Source: Gangjinia marincola
GTDB lineage: Bacteria; Bacteroidota; Bacteroidia; Flavobacteriales; Flavobacteriaceae
Direction of reading: 5' to 3'
NCBI RefSeq assembly: GCF_039523415.1
Contig: NZ_BAAAFG010000002.1
Span: forward strand, 186,001 to 250,000
Length of the DNA: 64,000 bases
Shown here: in pieces, positions 40,240-49,576 of the stretch
Position numbering within the stretch: position 1 is the stretch's first letter
How the letters are laid out: each line of letters starts with the position of its first letter
Notes under the pieces: generated by a model
What the model saw: the letters and a program-made list of their open reading frames with translations, nothing else
The model's database searches: none
Told to the model about the DNA's origin: nothing
Position numbers and translations under genes: made by a program

Positions 40240-42906
40240 ATGAAAAAGGCATTAAAAATAATTGGTATTGTACTGGGAATTCTCATTATACTCCTAATTG
40301 CCGCTCCATTTATCTTTAAAGGAAATCTGGAAAAGATGGTAAACAAAGCTATTAACGACAATTTAAATGCGCGCGTGGCATGGCAGGATCTAAGCTTGAG
40401 TCTACTCAAAGGATTCCCCAACGCAACATTAACCCTTGATAGAGTTAGCGTAATTAATAATGCTCCTTTTGAAGGCGATACGTTAGCTTTTGTGAAAAAC
40501 CTTTCTTTAAAAATGTCTGTCAAAGAGCTGTTCAAAGGTGCCGAAGAAGCCATAAAAGTAGATGAACTCATCGTCAATAAAGCCGACATTCTCATTAAAG
40601 TAGATTCTTTAAGTAATGCAAACTACGATATTGCCGTTACGTCTGATGCACCTCAAGTAACCGAAGGTACGCAAGCTTCTCAAAGTTTTACCTTTGACGT
40701 TAATCACTATGAGATTAATGAATCCAGTCTTGTCTATGATGACAAAGCCTCCACAACGTATTTGACGCTATCTGATTTTACCCATGAAGGAACAGGTGAT
40801 TTTTCGGCAAATGAATTTATTCTGGAGACTACCTCTAGCGGAAATGTATCTTTTGCTTTTGACGGCATTAACTATTTAAATGAAAACCATCTCGACCTAG
40901 ATGCTAATTTTCAGCTTAATTTAGAGAATCAAACATATACATTTCTTGAAAATAGTGCGCATATAAATGATCTTCCACTTGAGTTTGATGGATTCGTGAA
41001 GGTCAATGAAGATAATAATGAAATTGACCTCAGCTTTAAAACACCTTCTTCTGACTTTAAGAATTTTCTTGCCGTTATTCCCGAAGTATACCGAAAAAAC
41101 CTTGACGGAGTTACTACCACCGGGGACTTTATCGTAGATGGAAAAATTAAGGGTATTGCAGATGAAAATACGATACCCACCATGGACATTGCCATTACAA
41201 GTAATAATGCATCCTTCAAATTTTCAGACTTGCCCAAGCGAGTAGAGGATATCTCCATAGATACGAAGATTATCAATGAAACCGGAAAAATAGATGACAC
41301 CTACGTCAATATTAATCAAGCCACCTTTAGAATTGATCAAGATGTATTTGCGCTTCGCGGAAGTCTAAAAAATCTAACTCAAAATATGTTAGTGAATCTA
41401 GGGGTAAAAGGAACACTTAATTTGGCTAATCTTGACAAGGCGTATCCGCTAGAGCTGGAACAAAAATTACAAGGAATTTTAAATGCTGATCTCACTACAA
41501 ATTTTGACATGGCTTCTCTTGAAAATGAACAGTATCAAAATGTCAAAAGCCAGGGTTCTGCATCGATTAAAGGATTTAGTTTTTCTTCGCCAGAAATTCC
41601 GAACCCCGTGCAAATAGCTGCTGCTGCACTTTCTTTTACTCCGGGAACATTAAAATTGACAGAAATGCAATTAACCTCTGGCAGTACTGATATGAGAGCG
41701 ACGGGTACAATCAATAATTTGTTAGGGTATTTATTTACTGATCAAAATTTAAAAGGAGTATTTGATGTTTCATCCAACACGTTTGCCTTAAATGATTTTA
41801 TGATTGCAGAGAACAATCCTAAAAAATCTGGTGATTCATCTAAAACCTCTGATGGTAACAATACATCTGATTCTTCTGACAAGGCGATTAAGATTCCGTC
41901 GTTTTTAGATGCTACGCTAAACTTTAGGGCAGATAAAATTTTATATGACAATCTAAGCCTTACCAATGCAAGAGGGACTGCAATTATTAAAGATGAAAAA
42001 GCTGAAATCAAAAATTTCACCTCAGATATCTTTAAGGGAAAAATCGCAGTAAACGGAAACGTTTCTACAAAAAATGAAATTCCCACATTTGCCATGAATG
42101 TAGATTTAAACGCGATCAACATTGCCGAAACTTTTGAGAAAATGGAACTTATAAAAGGATTGGCTCCTATTGCAAAAGCATTAGCCGGCTCATTCAATAC
42201 CACTTTATCATTAGATGGAAATCTTACTAAAGACCTTACTCCAGTACTAAATAGTGTAAAAGGGAATGCGCTGGCCACCTTATTAGAAGCAAAGGTAAAC
42301 TCTTCTCAAACACCATTGTTGAGCAAGCTGGATCAACAATTAAATTTTGTGGATTTAGATAAGATAAACCTAAACAACCTTACGACTCAAGTAGCTTTTG
42401 AAGATGGGCAGATCAACGTTAAACCCTTTGATTTTGATGTTAAGGACATTAAGGTTAACGTTAGCGGTGGTCATGGCTTTGATAACCAATTGAACTATAA
42501 TGTGGCGTTGGACATCCCTGCAAAATACCTGGGCGATGAAGTTGGTGGTAAATTAGCTTCATTAAGTCAAGAAGAGGTTAATACGATGAAGGTAGATTTG
42601 CCCATTCAGCTTACAGGATCGTTTTTAAACCCTACTGTAAAACTAAATACAAAAGCTGCGATTACAAATCTCACGCAACAAATTGTTGCTAAGCAAAAAG
42701 AAAAACTCAAAGAAAAAGGAGAAGATAAGCTCAATGAGGTAATTAGTGACATCTTTAATAAAAATAAGAAGGACAGCACTGCGGTGAAACAAGATTCTAC
42801 CAAGGTAAAACCCGAAGACGCTGTAAAGGATATCGCTAAAGATGTTTTAGGAGGACTTTTTGGAAGAAAGAAAAAAGCTGCCGATTCAACGAATAAAGGA
42901 AATTAA
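40240..42906 (+). CDS. AsmA-like membrane-anchored protein
   Basis: An 888-residue protein with one N-terminal membrane helix (about residues 5-25) and a long beta-rich periplasmic body (repeated GNVSFAFDGINYLNENH-like and 'GTINNLLGYLFTDQN' segments) typical of AsmA/TamB-like proteins, which are thought to bridge envelope lipids. The last about 70 residues are Lys-rich and low in complexity (QKEKLKEKGEDKLNEV, then KKAADSTNKGN). It is 13 bp from the YhhQ-type gene and may share its transcript. AsmA-domain limits were not resolved. Confidence 0.8.
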   Translation: MKKALKIIGIVLGILIILLIAAPFIFKGNLEKMVNKAINDNLNARVAWQDLSLSLLKGFPNATLTLDRVSVINNAPFEGDTLAFVKNLSLKMSVKELFKGAEEAIKVDELIVNKADILIKVDSLSNANYDIAVTSDAPQVTEGTQASQSFTFDVNHYEINESSLVYDDKASTTYLTLSDFTHEGTGDFSANEFILETTSSGNVSFAFDGINYLNENHLDLDANFQLNLENQTYTFLENSAHINDLPLEFDGFVKVNEDNNEIDLSFKTPSSDFKNFLAVIPEVYRKNLDGVTTTGDFIVDGKIKGIADENTIPTMDIAITSNNASFKFSDLPKRVEDISIDTKIINETGKIDDTYVNINQATFRIDQDVFALRGSLKNLTQNMLVNLGVKGTLNLANLDKAYPLELEQKLQGILNADLTTNFDMASLENEQYQNVKSQGSASIKGFSFSSPEIPNPVQIAAAALSFTPGTLKLTEMQLTSGSTDMRATGTINNLLGYLFTDQNLKGVFDVSSNTFALNDFMIAENNPKKSGDSSKTSDGNNTSDSSDKAIKIPSFLDATLNFRADKILYDNLSLTNARGTAIIKDEKAEIKNFTSDIFKGKIAVNGNVSTKNEIPTFAMNVDLNAINIAETFEKMELIKGLAPIAKALAGSFNTTLSLDGNLTKDLTPVLNSVKGNALATLLEAKVNSSQTPLLSKLDQQLNFVDLDKINLNNLTTQVAFEDGQINVKPFDFDVKDIKVNVSGGHGFDNQLNYNVALDIPAKYLGDEVGGKLASLSQEEVNTMKVDLPIQLTGSFLNPTVKLNTKAAITNLTQQIVAKQKEKLKEKGEDKLNEVISDIFNKNKKDSTAVKQDSTKVKPEDAVKDIAKDVLGGLFGRKKKAADSTNKGN

Positions 42907-43155
42907 TTCTTCTCATTACTCACCCCCTACCGTGGTTACTTTGAGCTCATAATTAACATAAATAGTGATTTTAATTTAATGTTAGAATAAGGTTATTGAG
43001 ATTACTTGAATATTAAATATACCTGTTCATAACTAAACTTCAGTAATGAAATCTTAATAAAATTAACATTGTAATAGTTGTTTGATAAACTATGTGTAAG
43101 ACTGCCCTAACAGTCTGCTTCTACTTTAGCCACACGTAATCAAACAAACTAAACA

Positions 43156-45009
43156 ATGAAAAAAATTATCCTTGGTACTGCGGCGCTGATAGCATCTGCA
43201 GTATCGTTTGCTCAAAACACATTTGAGTCTCAATTACAAGTAGACGTAGACTGGGAGGCGACTGAAGTGGTGATGCCTCCATCTCCTTTTCAATTTCAAG
43301 TGATCTTTGTAGGTGGGGAAGACCAGGTACAAACCGGCATCAATGAATCTGTTCCTGCCAAGCAATGGCATGACTTTATTGGTTTTACTCCATTTAATGA
43401 TAATGATGACTGTACTGATGATCCTAATGTTTTAGGATGGGTAAGTGTAAATCATGAGATGATCATTTCTGACGATAAGATTGGAGATGGTGGCGGTATG
43501 ACCGCTTTTCTCTTGGGAAGAGATCCGGTAACCGACGAACTATATGTTATCGATCAAAAACTGACTGATGGTCGTGAAGGTTCATTCTTTAATGTGGACT
43601 TTGCCAATGTGGGTGAAACAGGAATGAATTGTGGTGGTATCAACTCTGGAATTGACGGTCGTATCTGGACAGCAGAAGAATGGTTTAGAAATTCAAACGA
43701 CGATATCACTCCTGCAGTGCGCGACTTATCAGACTATACCATTAAGTATACTGAGCTTGAATTTGCAAACTTTCAAACCATCGAGAAATACCAAAACTTC
43801 AACTGGATGGTAGAAGTTGATCCCCGCCAGGCTAAAGCCATACGAAAGCAGTATAACTGGGGCCGCCAACCCTTTGAAGGTGGAACCGTAGCCAATGATA
43901 ACCGAACTGTATATACAGGTGCAGATGCAACCCCCGGGTTCTTCACAAAATTTGTGGCCGATATTCCGGGAGACTTCACAAATGGATCGTTATACGTTTA
44001 TAAACATGACGCAGCTGGTGGCGACGGTAATTGGGTTGAAATTGACAATGAGGATTTTGACAAGATGCTTAACTATGCCGATGAGGCAGTTGCTGGTGGA
44101 GCTACCATGTTTAATCGTCTAGAGTGGGTAGCCTATAATAAAAATACTGGGAAAGTATATATGACTGAAACAGGTCGTGACAACCCGGCTTCAAGATGGG
44201 CTGATGAAGCTGCTGCGGGAGCAGTATACGCTCCTCATCACATCGCCAGAGCTACTGAGCAAGGCGCAACAGGACCCGATGATGATAACTACTGGGATTA
44301 CTACGGTAGAATCCTTGAGTATGATCCTGCAACTGATGAAGTAACTGTTTTCTTTGAGGGAGGACCATTCTTTGATGAAAGCCCTACCCTAGCGAACTAT
44401 CCAGATAAACATATTTCTAATCCTGATGGGCTTAATTTTTTATACACCAATGTTGATGGTGAGGATAAAACGTTCATGCTTGTCCAAGAGGATCTCAACG
44501 GAACTTCCTTTGGTAGAACACCGGCAGAATATCCTAATGATAGAATGTGCGAGATGTACATTCTTGACATGAGTGTAGACAATCCTACGATCGATAATAT
44601 GATCAGGTTAACTCAAACTCCGCGTGGTGCAGAAATCACTGGAGCGGTGGGAACACCAGATGGTAAATCAGTCTTGGTGAACTCTCAACATCCTTCTACA
44701 GATAATCCTTTTCCATACAACAACAGCTTAACCTTTGCCATTACTGGCTTTGATAATGCAGATGCGATTGGCGCACTTTCAACGCCAGACTTTGATGGAA
44801 AACCGGAAGAAGGCTTTAGTGTGTACCCTAATGCAGTAGAAGAAATTCTGTACTTCAATAAGGTCACCGATATTGCGATTTACGATTTGACCGGTAAGCG
44901 AATTGCTGTGAAACGTCAGGCTAAAAGTTATGACACACAGCATATGAGCGCAGGAACTTACTTGATAAAGACTGCAGAAGGTGAAGGTGTAAAATTCATC
45001 AAAAAATAA
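43156..45009 (+). CDS. Secreted PhoX/DUF839-like protein with T9SS sorting domain
   Basis: A 617-residue exported protein. A signal peptide ends at about SFAQ (20). The middle (about 70-540) matches DUF839/PhoX-like bacterial phosphatase propellers: VLGWVSVNHEM, NCGGINSGIDGRIWTAEEW, FNRLEWVAYNKNTGKVYMTETG and EYPNDRMCEMYILD. PhoX enzymes use Ca2+ and Fe3+; the metal ligands were not individually verified. The C-terminus (FSVYPNAVEEILYF...GVKFIKK) is a T9SS type A sorting domain, indicating export across the outer membrane. It is 90 bp from the peroxidase gene. Confidence 0.85.
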   Translation: MKKIILGTAALIASAVSFAQNTFESQLQVDVDWEATEVVMPPSPFQFQVIFVGGEDQVQTGINESVPAKQWHDFIGFTPFNDNDDCTDDPNVLGWVSVNHEMIISDDKIGDGGGMTAFLLGRDPVTDELYVIDQKLTDGREGSFFNVDFANVGETGMNCGGINSGIDGRIWTAEEWFRNSNDDITPAVRDLSDYTIKYTELEFANFQTIEKYQNFNWMVEVDPRQAKAIRKQYNWGRQPFEGGTVANDNRTVYTGADATPGFFTKFVADIPGDFTNGSLYVYKHDAAGGDGNWVEIDNEDFDKMLNYADEAVAGGATMFNRLEWVAYNKNTGKVYMTETGRDNPASRWADEAAAGAVYAPHHIARATEQGATGPDDDNYWDYYGRILEYDPATDEVTVFFEGGPFFDESPTLANYPDKHISNPDGLNFLYTNVDGEDKTFMLVQEDLNGTSFGRTPAEYPNDRMCEMYILDMSVDNPTIDNMIRLTQTPRGAEITGAVGTPDGKSVLVNSQHPSTDNPFPYNNSLTFAITGFDNADAIGALSTPDFDGKPEEGFSVYPNAVEEILYFNKVTDIAIYDLTGKRIAVKRQAKSYDTQHMSAGTYLIKTAEGEGVKFIKK

Positions 45010-45099
45010 TCCTTAGGCATTGCAGTTGATTAGTACGAAGTGAAGTCGGGTTCCTGTAATTCGGCTTCACTTTTTTAATTATTACAAAATTCTTCAATT

Positions 45100-47037
45100 A
45101 TGAAACGTTTATCCATCGTAATGTTGGTAATAGCCACATTATTGGCAAACTCTTGTTCTTCACCTCCAAAAGTTGATCATACATACGCCTCTAAAGCACT
45201 TCCCCTCATCCAAAAAAAATACAATGAAGATTTTGATGCACTAAGAACCGAGTCCAATTTGTTTGTCAAGCTATCTCAATCGTATCATGAAAAACAAAAA
45301 TCTTCTCAAAAACTACAGCAGGCTTATGCCTCTTTAAGGGAAAAATTTAAAAAAGTAGAGTATATCGTTGCCTACCTGGATGAAGAGGCATATGAAAAAA
45401 CACTTAATGGTGCTCCTTTGCTCAAAGTTGAACCTAAAACAGCAGATTTTATGATCATTTCTCCCAAAGGCTTTCAAGTTCTGGACGAACTCATGGCAAA
45501 TCCCGTAGATAACAGCGAAGAAATTGTAGATGTTTCTACACAGCTGGCAGGGGATATAAAAAAAATGCAAAGCTATATAGGGTCGTATAAATTTTCAAAC
45601 AGGCAATATTTTGAAGCTTCACGACAAGCATTGGTAAGGCTGGCAGCACTAGGAATCACAGGATTCGACACTCCTGGAACACTCAAGGGTATTGAGGATG
45701 CTGTCTATCTTATACATACGCTTCGGGAGACCTTTAGCTTCTATGATCATGAGTTGCATACTATAAAGCGACCTGATTTAAAAAATGATACACAAGAGGT
45801 TTTTGCTTCCGCGGAAGCGCAATTAAGGCAAAACAAAACGTTCAACTCTTTTGACAGACTCTCCTTCATAAAAGATGTTATCAATCCACTGTATCGCAAG
45901 TACAAGCAAGTACACGTAGCATTGGGGTATGAAACATTGGAAGAAATTAGCCCATATGCTTCTTCGCTTACCTATGAAGCCGAGAATATTTTTGATCAGG
46001 ATTTCCTTAATAAATTTTACTATGTTAGTTTACAAGAAGACGAGCAGTTTGAGTTAAAAGCAGCCCTAGGGAAGTTATTATTTTACGATCCGGTTTTATC
46101 AGCAGATAATACTATGTCTTGCGCAACCTGTCATAATCCGGAAAAAGCATTTACAGATGGTAATGTTTTAAGTTTAGGGTCTGATGGTAAACCTTTGAAA
46201 AGGAATACACTTACACTAAATTATTCCGGATTGGCAACAGGCTTTTTTCATGATTTGCGCGTAGAGCGTCTAGAAGATCAATTTGAGCACGTAATCGTTC
46301 ATGACAATGAGTTTAATACGACCTATAATGCCGTTATTCAAAAATTACAACATAGTCCTACGTATACTAATCTATTTACAGAGGCCTTTCCTGAATATGA
46401 CGGAGTTGCAGCACATACGATAGATTATGCGCTTACAGCCTACATACTAAAACTCAATGCGTTTGATTCTCCTTTAGATTTATACATGCGTGGTGAACTA
46501 GTAGACTTACCAAATGATGTTAAACGTGGATTTAATCTATTCACGGGAAAGGCTGCATGCGCGACCTGTCATTTTATTCCCACGTTTAATGGTACCGTTC
46601 CCCCACTCTATACAGAATCTGAGTCTGAAGTTCTAGGCGTTTCTGAAGCGTTTGAAGATAAATCCATTATGGATGATGATTTAGGAAGATTCGCTAACGG
46701 TAGAGAGACAGCTAAGGCAGATCACTTAAAAAATTCCTTTAAAACCCCTACTTTACGCAATATTGCCTTAACCGCTCCTTACATGCACAACGGGATTTAC
46801 AATACACTTGAAGAGGTCATGGATTTTTATAATAAAGGTGGTGGCGCAGGTCATGGGATGGAAGTGCCGCATCAAACCCTAGCACCAGATGCGCTGGATT
46901 TATCTGAACAGGAAATTAACGACCTCATTGCATTTATGAATGCATTGACTGATCAAACCAAGTTTAAAGCACCCATAGCGTTACCCAGTGATTTTACTCA
47001 AAAGGAATTAAATGATAGAGAAATGAAAATAAAGTAA
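45100..47037 (+). CDS. Di-haem cytochrome c peroxidase-like lipoprotein (MauG/CcpA family)
   Basis: A 645-residue lipoprotein: lipobox LANSC (Cys19), then an about 310-residue helical N-terminal extension containing VRLAALGITGFDTP. The peroxidase part follows, with haem motif 1 CATCH (341-345) and motif 2 CATCH (487-491), plus the conserved PTLRNIALTAPYMHNGIYN. The family reduces peroxide or oxidises protein cofactors in the periplasm. The N-terminal domain is unassigned. It probably shares a transcript with the PhoX-like gene. Confidence 0.88.
   Translation: MKRLSIVMLVIATLLANSCSSPPKVDHTYASKALPLIQKKYNEDFDALRTESNLFVKLSQSYHEKQKSSQKLQQAYASLREKFKKVEYIVAYLDEEAYEKTLNGAPLLKVEPKTADFMIISPKGFQVLDELMANPVDNSEEIVDVSTQLAGDIKKMQSYIGSYKFSNRQYFEASRQALVRLAALGITGFDTPGTLKGIEDAVYLIHTLRETFSFYDHELHTIKRPDLKNDTQEVFASAEAQLRQNKTFNSFDRLSFIKDVINPLYRKYKQVHVALGYETLEEISPYASSLTYEAENIFDQDFLNKFYYVSLQEDEQFELKAALGKLLFYDPVLSADNTMSCATCHNPEKAFTDGNVLSLGSDGKPLKRNTLTLNYSGLATGFFHDLRVERLEDQFEHVIVHDNEFNTTYNAVIQKLQHSPTYTNLFTEAFPEYDGVAAHTIDYALTAYILKLNAFDSPLDLYMRGELVDLPNDVKRGFNLFTGKAACATCHFIPTFNGTVPPLYTESESEVLGVSEAFEDKSIMDDDLGRFANGRETAKADHLKNSFKTPTLRNIALTAPYMHNGIYNTLEEVMDFYNKGGGAGHGMEVPHQTLAPDALDLSEQEINDLIAFMNALTDQTKFKAPIALPSDFTQKELNDREMKIK
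45805..45818. repeat. GCTTCCGCGGAAGC perfect palindrome inside the peroxidase gene
   Basis: A perfect 14-bp palindrome in the N-terminal extension coding sequence. Related to 7972, 17990 and 22554. Confidence 0.5.
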
Positions 47038-47049
47038 TAGATTACCCTG

Positions 47050-47066
47050 CAAGGTTTGAGACCTTG
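47050..47066. terminator. CAAGGT-TTGAG-ACCTTG hairpin after the peroxidase gene
   Basis: A 6-bp perfect inverted repeat with a 5-base loop, 12 bases after the stop. There is no T tract, so terminator activity is doubtful; it may be a remnant of a dispersed intergenic repeat (a further AACCTTG lies about 50 bp on). Confidence 0.35.
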
Positions 47067-47185
47067 TAAGCTTTCATTATGCAACCAATGATACTTAACG
47101 GGCAGATTTCAACCTTGCTGGCGTGAATTAGAAATCAGCGTCATTAGTGGTATAGTACTACATTTTGCGGTTTGTTATACCCATA

Positions 47186-47983
47186 CTAAGAATTCACGGT
47201 TATCGCGACGACATACCCTTCCCAATTACGTACATTAAACACGGTATCATCTTCAAAAATCAAGTATTGACCTTTTACTCCCTTTAATGTCCCTTCAAAT
47301 TCTGGGGTTTTGTCTAGGTTTAGGCTTTTAAGTTTTTCGGGGTAACGCTCCACCGGAAAATCGATAGCTGTTTCGGTATTATTTTCTATATAATATTCCT
47401 GAGCTTCGGCGGGTAAGAATTGCTTCAGCTTGTTGCGCCATTCTACTAAATCTTCGTCCTTAATCTCATTTTTAAGCATCGTACGCCAATTAGTCTTATC
47501 AGCCACATGATCTTTTAAGGCAACTTCTGTAATTCCAGCTAAATAACGGTTAGGTAATTCTGCTATTTCTATAGCTTCATGAGCCCCTTGATCGATCCAA
47601 CGTGTGGGAACCTGAGACTTTCGTGTCACCCCTACTTTTACGTTACTGGAGTTGGCTAAATAAACTACGTGAGGTTGAAGCTGTACTCGTTTTTCATAAG
47701 CCAGATCACGATCCTCTATGTCAAGATGTGCTTTGCTTAACTCTGGATTCATAATCCAGTCTCCTGCCTGAGGTTGATTAAAAAAATCATCATAGCAATA
47801 GCCTTGGCGATATATCTTTTTATTCTCTCCACAAGCAAGGCATTGATATTTTACGAAGGCAATGCCTATTTTTTTATTGATGAGTTGGTTAACGTGAATA
47901 AAATCATTTTCAAACACGAGATAATATTGAATCGGTGAGTCATAAGAAGTTTGCATCTTTTTAAGTACGCCCTGGTATTGCAT
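47186..47983 (-). CDS. DUF2797 domain protein
   Basis: A 265-residue soluble protein of the DUF2797 family. Cysteines 48, 51 and 63 (QCLACG, GYCYDDF) could bind a metal. Further on, VVYLANSSNVKVGVTRKSQVP and RWIDQGA resemble the fold of GIY-YIG-like domains. The function is unknown. It is divergent from the GH3 gene, with start codons 60 bp apart. Confidence 0.85.
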   Translation of the reverse strand: MQYQGVLKKMQTSYDSPIQYYLVFENDFIHVNQLINKKIGIAFVKYQCLACGENKKIYRQGYCYDDFFNQPQAGDWIMNPELSKAHLDIEDRDLAYEKRVQLQPHVVYLANSSNVKVGVTRKSQVPTRWIDQGAHEAIEIAELPNRYLAGITEVALKDHVADKTNWRTMLKNEIKDEDLVEWRNKLKQFLPAEAQEYYIENNTETAIDFPVERYPEKLKSLNLDKTPEFEGTLKGVKGQYLIFEDDTVFNVRNWEGYVVAITVNS

Positions 47984-48043
47984 TTTTTTTTATTTTTAAC
48001 CGAAGATTTTTACATACATTTCAACACTAAAGATACGCGTTTA

Positions 48044-49558
48044 ATGCCAATTCCTATTGTAAATTCTATTGCTTCCTGGTTTTTGAAAAAACGCATTCAC
48101 CAAATTGAACTTTTTCTAAAATATCCAAACGAAGTACAGCACGAACTGCTTAGCCAGTTGCTTTTAAAAGCATCTGAAACCGAGTTTGGAAGAAAATACG
48201 GCTTTTCAAGTATAAAGAATTACGATCAATTTCAACACCAGGTACCTATACAGAATTATGAGGATTATCAACCAGCTATTGAACGAAGCAGACGTGGAGA
48301 GCATCATATTTTTTGGCCTACACCTATAAAATGGTTCGCTAAATCCAGCGGAACTACTAGCTCAAAAAGTAAATTTATTCCGGTAAGTGCAGAATCACTT
48401 GAAGCGTGTCATTTTAATGCAGGGAAGGATTTGCTATGTATGTATCTCAACAATAATCCAGACTCTAAATTGTTCACCGGAAAAAGTTTACGTTTAGGCG
48501 GCAGTAAAGAATTGTATCAGGAAAACGGGACAGTCTTTGGAGATTTATCTGCTATTCTTATTGCTAATATGCCATTTTGGGCTAATTACAGCAGTACTCC
48601 AAGTAACGATGTATCTCTAATGAGTGATTGGGAGATTAAAATGCCTGCTATTGTAGATGAGGCCGTAAAAGAAAACGTGACGAGTTTAGCTGGAGTTCCC
48701 TCATGGATGATGGTCTTACTTAACAATGTTTTAGATAAAACAGGAGCCACAAATTTAAAGGAAGTCTGGCCCAATCTTGAAGTGTATTTTCACGGCGGAG
48801 TCAGCTTTGAACCTTATCAAGAGCAATATAATAAGCTAATGGGCAATCATGATGTGAAATATTATGAAATTTATAATGCTTCAGAAGGTTTTTTTGCTGT
48901 ACAAGATCAAAACAATAGCAAGGATCTACTCTTAATGTTGGATTATGGGATCTTCTATGAATTTATCCCAATGGAAACCTATGGTACTCCACACCAGCAA
49001 GTTATACCACTTTCAGCAGTTGAGTTAGATAAAAATTACGCCATTATCATTTCTACCAATGCAGGACTGTGGCGATATAAAATTGGTGATACGGTAAAGT
49101 TCACCTCATTGCATCCATATCGCATACGAGTTAGCGGAAGAACAAAGCACCACATTAATGTATTTGGTGAAGAACTTATCATTGAAAACGCTGAAAAAGC
49201 ACTTCATATTACTACAGTAGCACTCAATTGTGATATCGTGGAATATACGGCAGCTCCCATTTTTATGGAAGGAACAGAAAAGGGAAGTCATGAATGGATC
49301 ATAGAGTTTAGAAATCCGCCTGAAGATATGGCACAGTTCGAAAAGAGGCTGGACAAAACCTTACAAGAGCTAAACAGTGATTATGAGGCTAAGCGACATA
49401 ACGATATCACGCTTACCAATCTAAAAATAAACAATGCAAGACCCGGCTTATTTTATGATTGGCTAAAAGCAAATGAAAAATTGGGAGGTCAACATAAGAT
49501 TCCTCGATTATCGAATAAACGTGACTATTTGGAGGAATTATTAAAAATGAATAAGTAA
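48044..49558 (+). CDS. GH3 family acyl-acid-amido synthetase-like protein
   Basis: A 504-residue protein of the GH3 auxin-responsive family, an acyl-adenylate-forming superfamily that conjugates acids to amino acids in plants. The phosphate-binding loop KSSGTTSSKSKFIPV, YHGG-like FHGGVSFEPY, the YEIYNASEGFF block and YKIGDTVKF are present. The frame begins at 47951, but the first 31 residues overlap the divergent DUF2797 gene and look non-coding, so MPIPIVNSIASWF at 48044 was chosen. Bacterial substrates are unknown. An AraC regulator begins 18 bp later. Confidence 0.88.
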   Translation: MPIPIVNSIASWFLKKRIHQIELFLKYPNEVQHELLSQLLLKASETEFGRKYGFSSIKNYDQFQHQVPIQNYEDYQPAIERSRRGEHHIFWPTPIKWFAKSSGTTSSKSKFIPVSAESLEACHFNAGKDLLCMYLNNNPDSKLFTGKSLRLGGSKELYQENGTVFGDLSAILIANMPFWANYSSTPSNDVSLMSDWEIKMPAIVDEAVKENVTSLAGVPSWMMVLLNNVLDKTGATNLKEVWPNLEVYFHGGVSFEPYQEQYNKLMGNHDVKYYEIYNASEGFFAVQDQNNSKDLLLMLDYGIFYEFIPMETYGTPHQQVIPLSAVELDKNYAIIISTNAGLWRYKIGDTVKFTSLHPYRIRVSGRTKHHINVFGEELIIENAEKALHITTVALNCDIVEYTAAPIFMEGTEKGSHEWIIEFRNPPEDMAQFEKRLDKTLQELNSDYEAKRHNDITLTNLKINNARPGLFYDWLKANEKLGGQHKIPRLSNKRDYLEELLKMNK

Positions 49559-49576
49559 CACCGTTGTCTTACCCTC

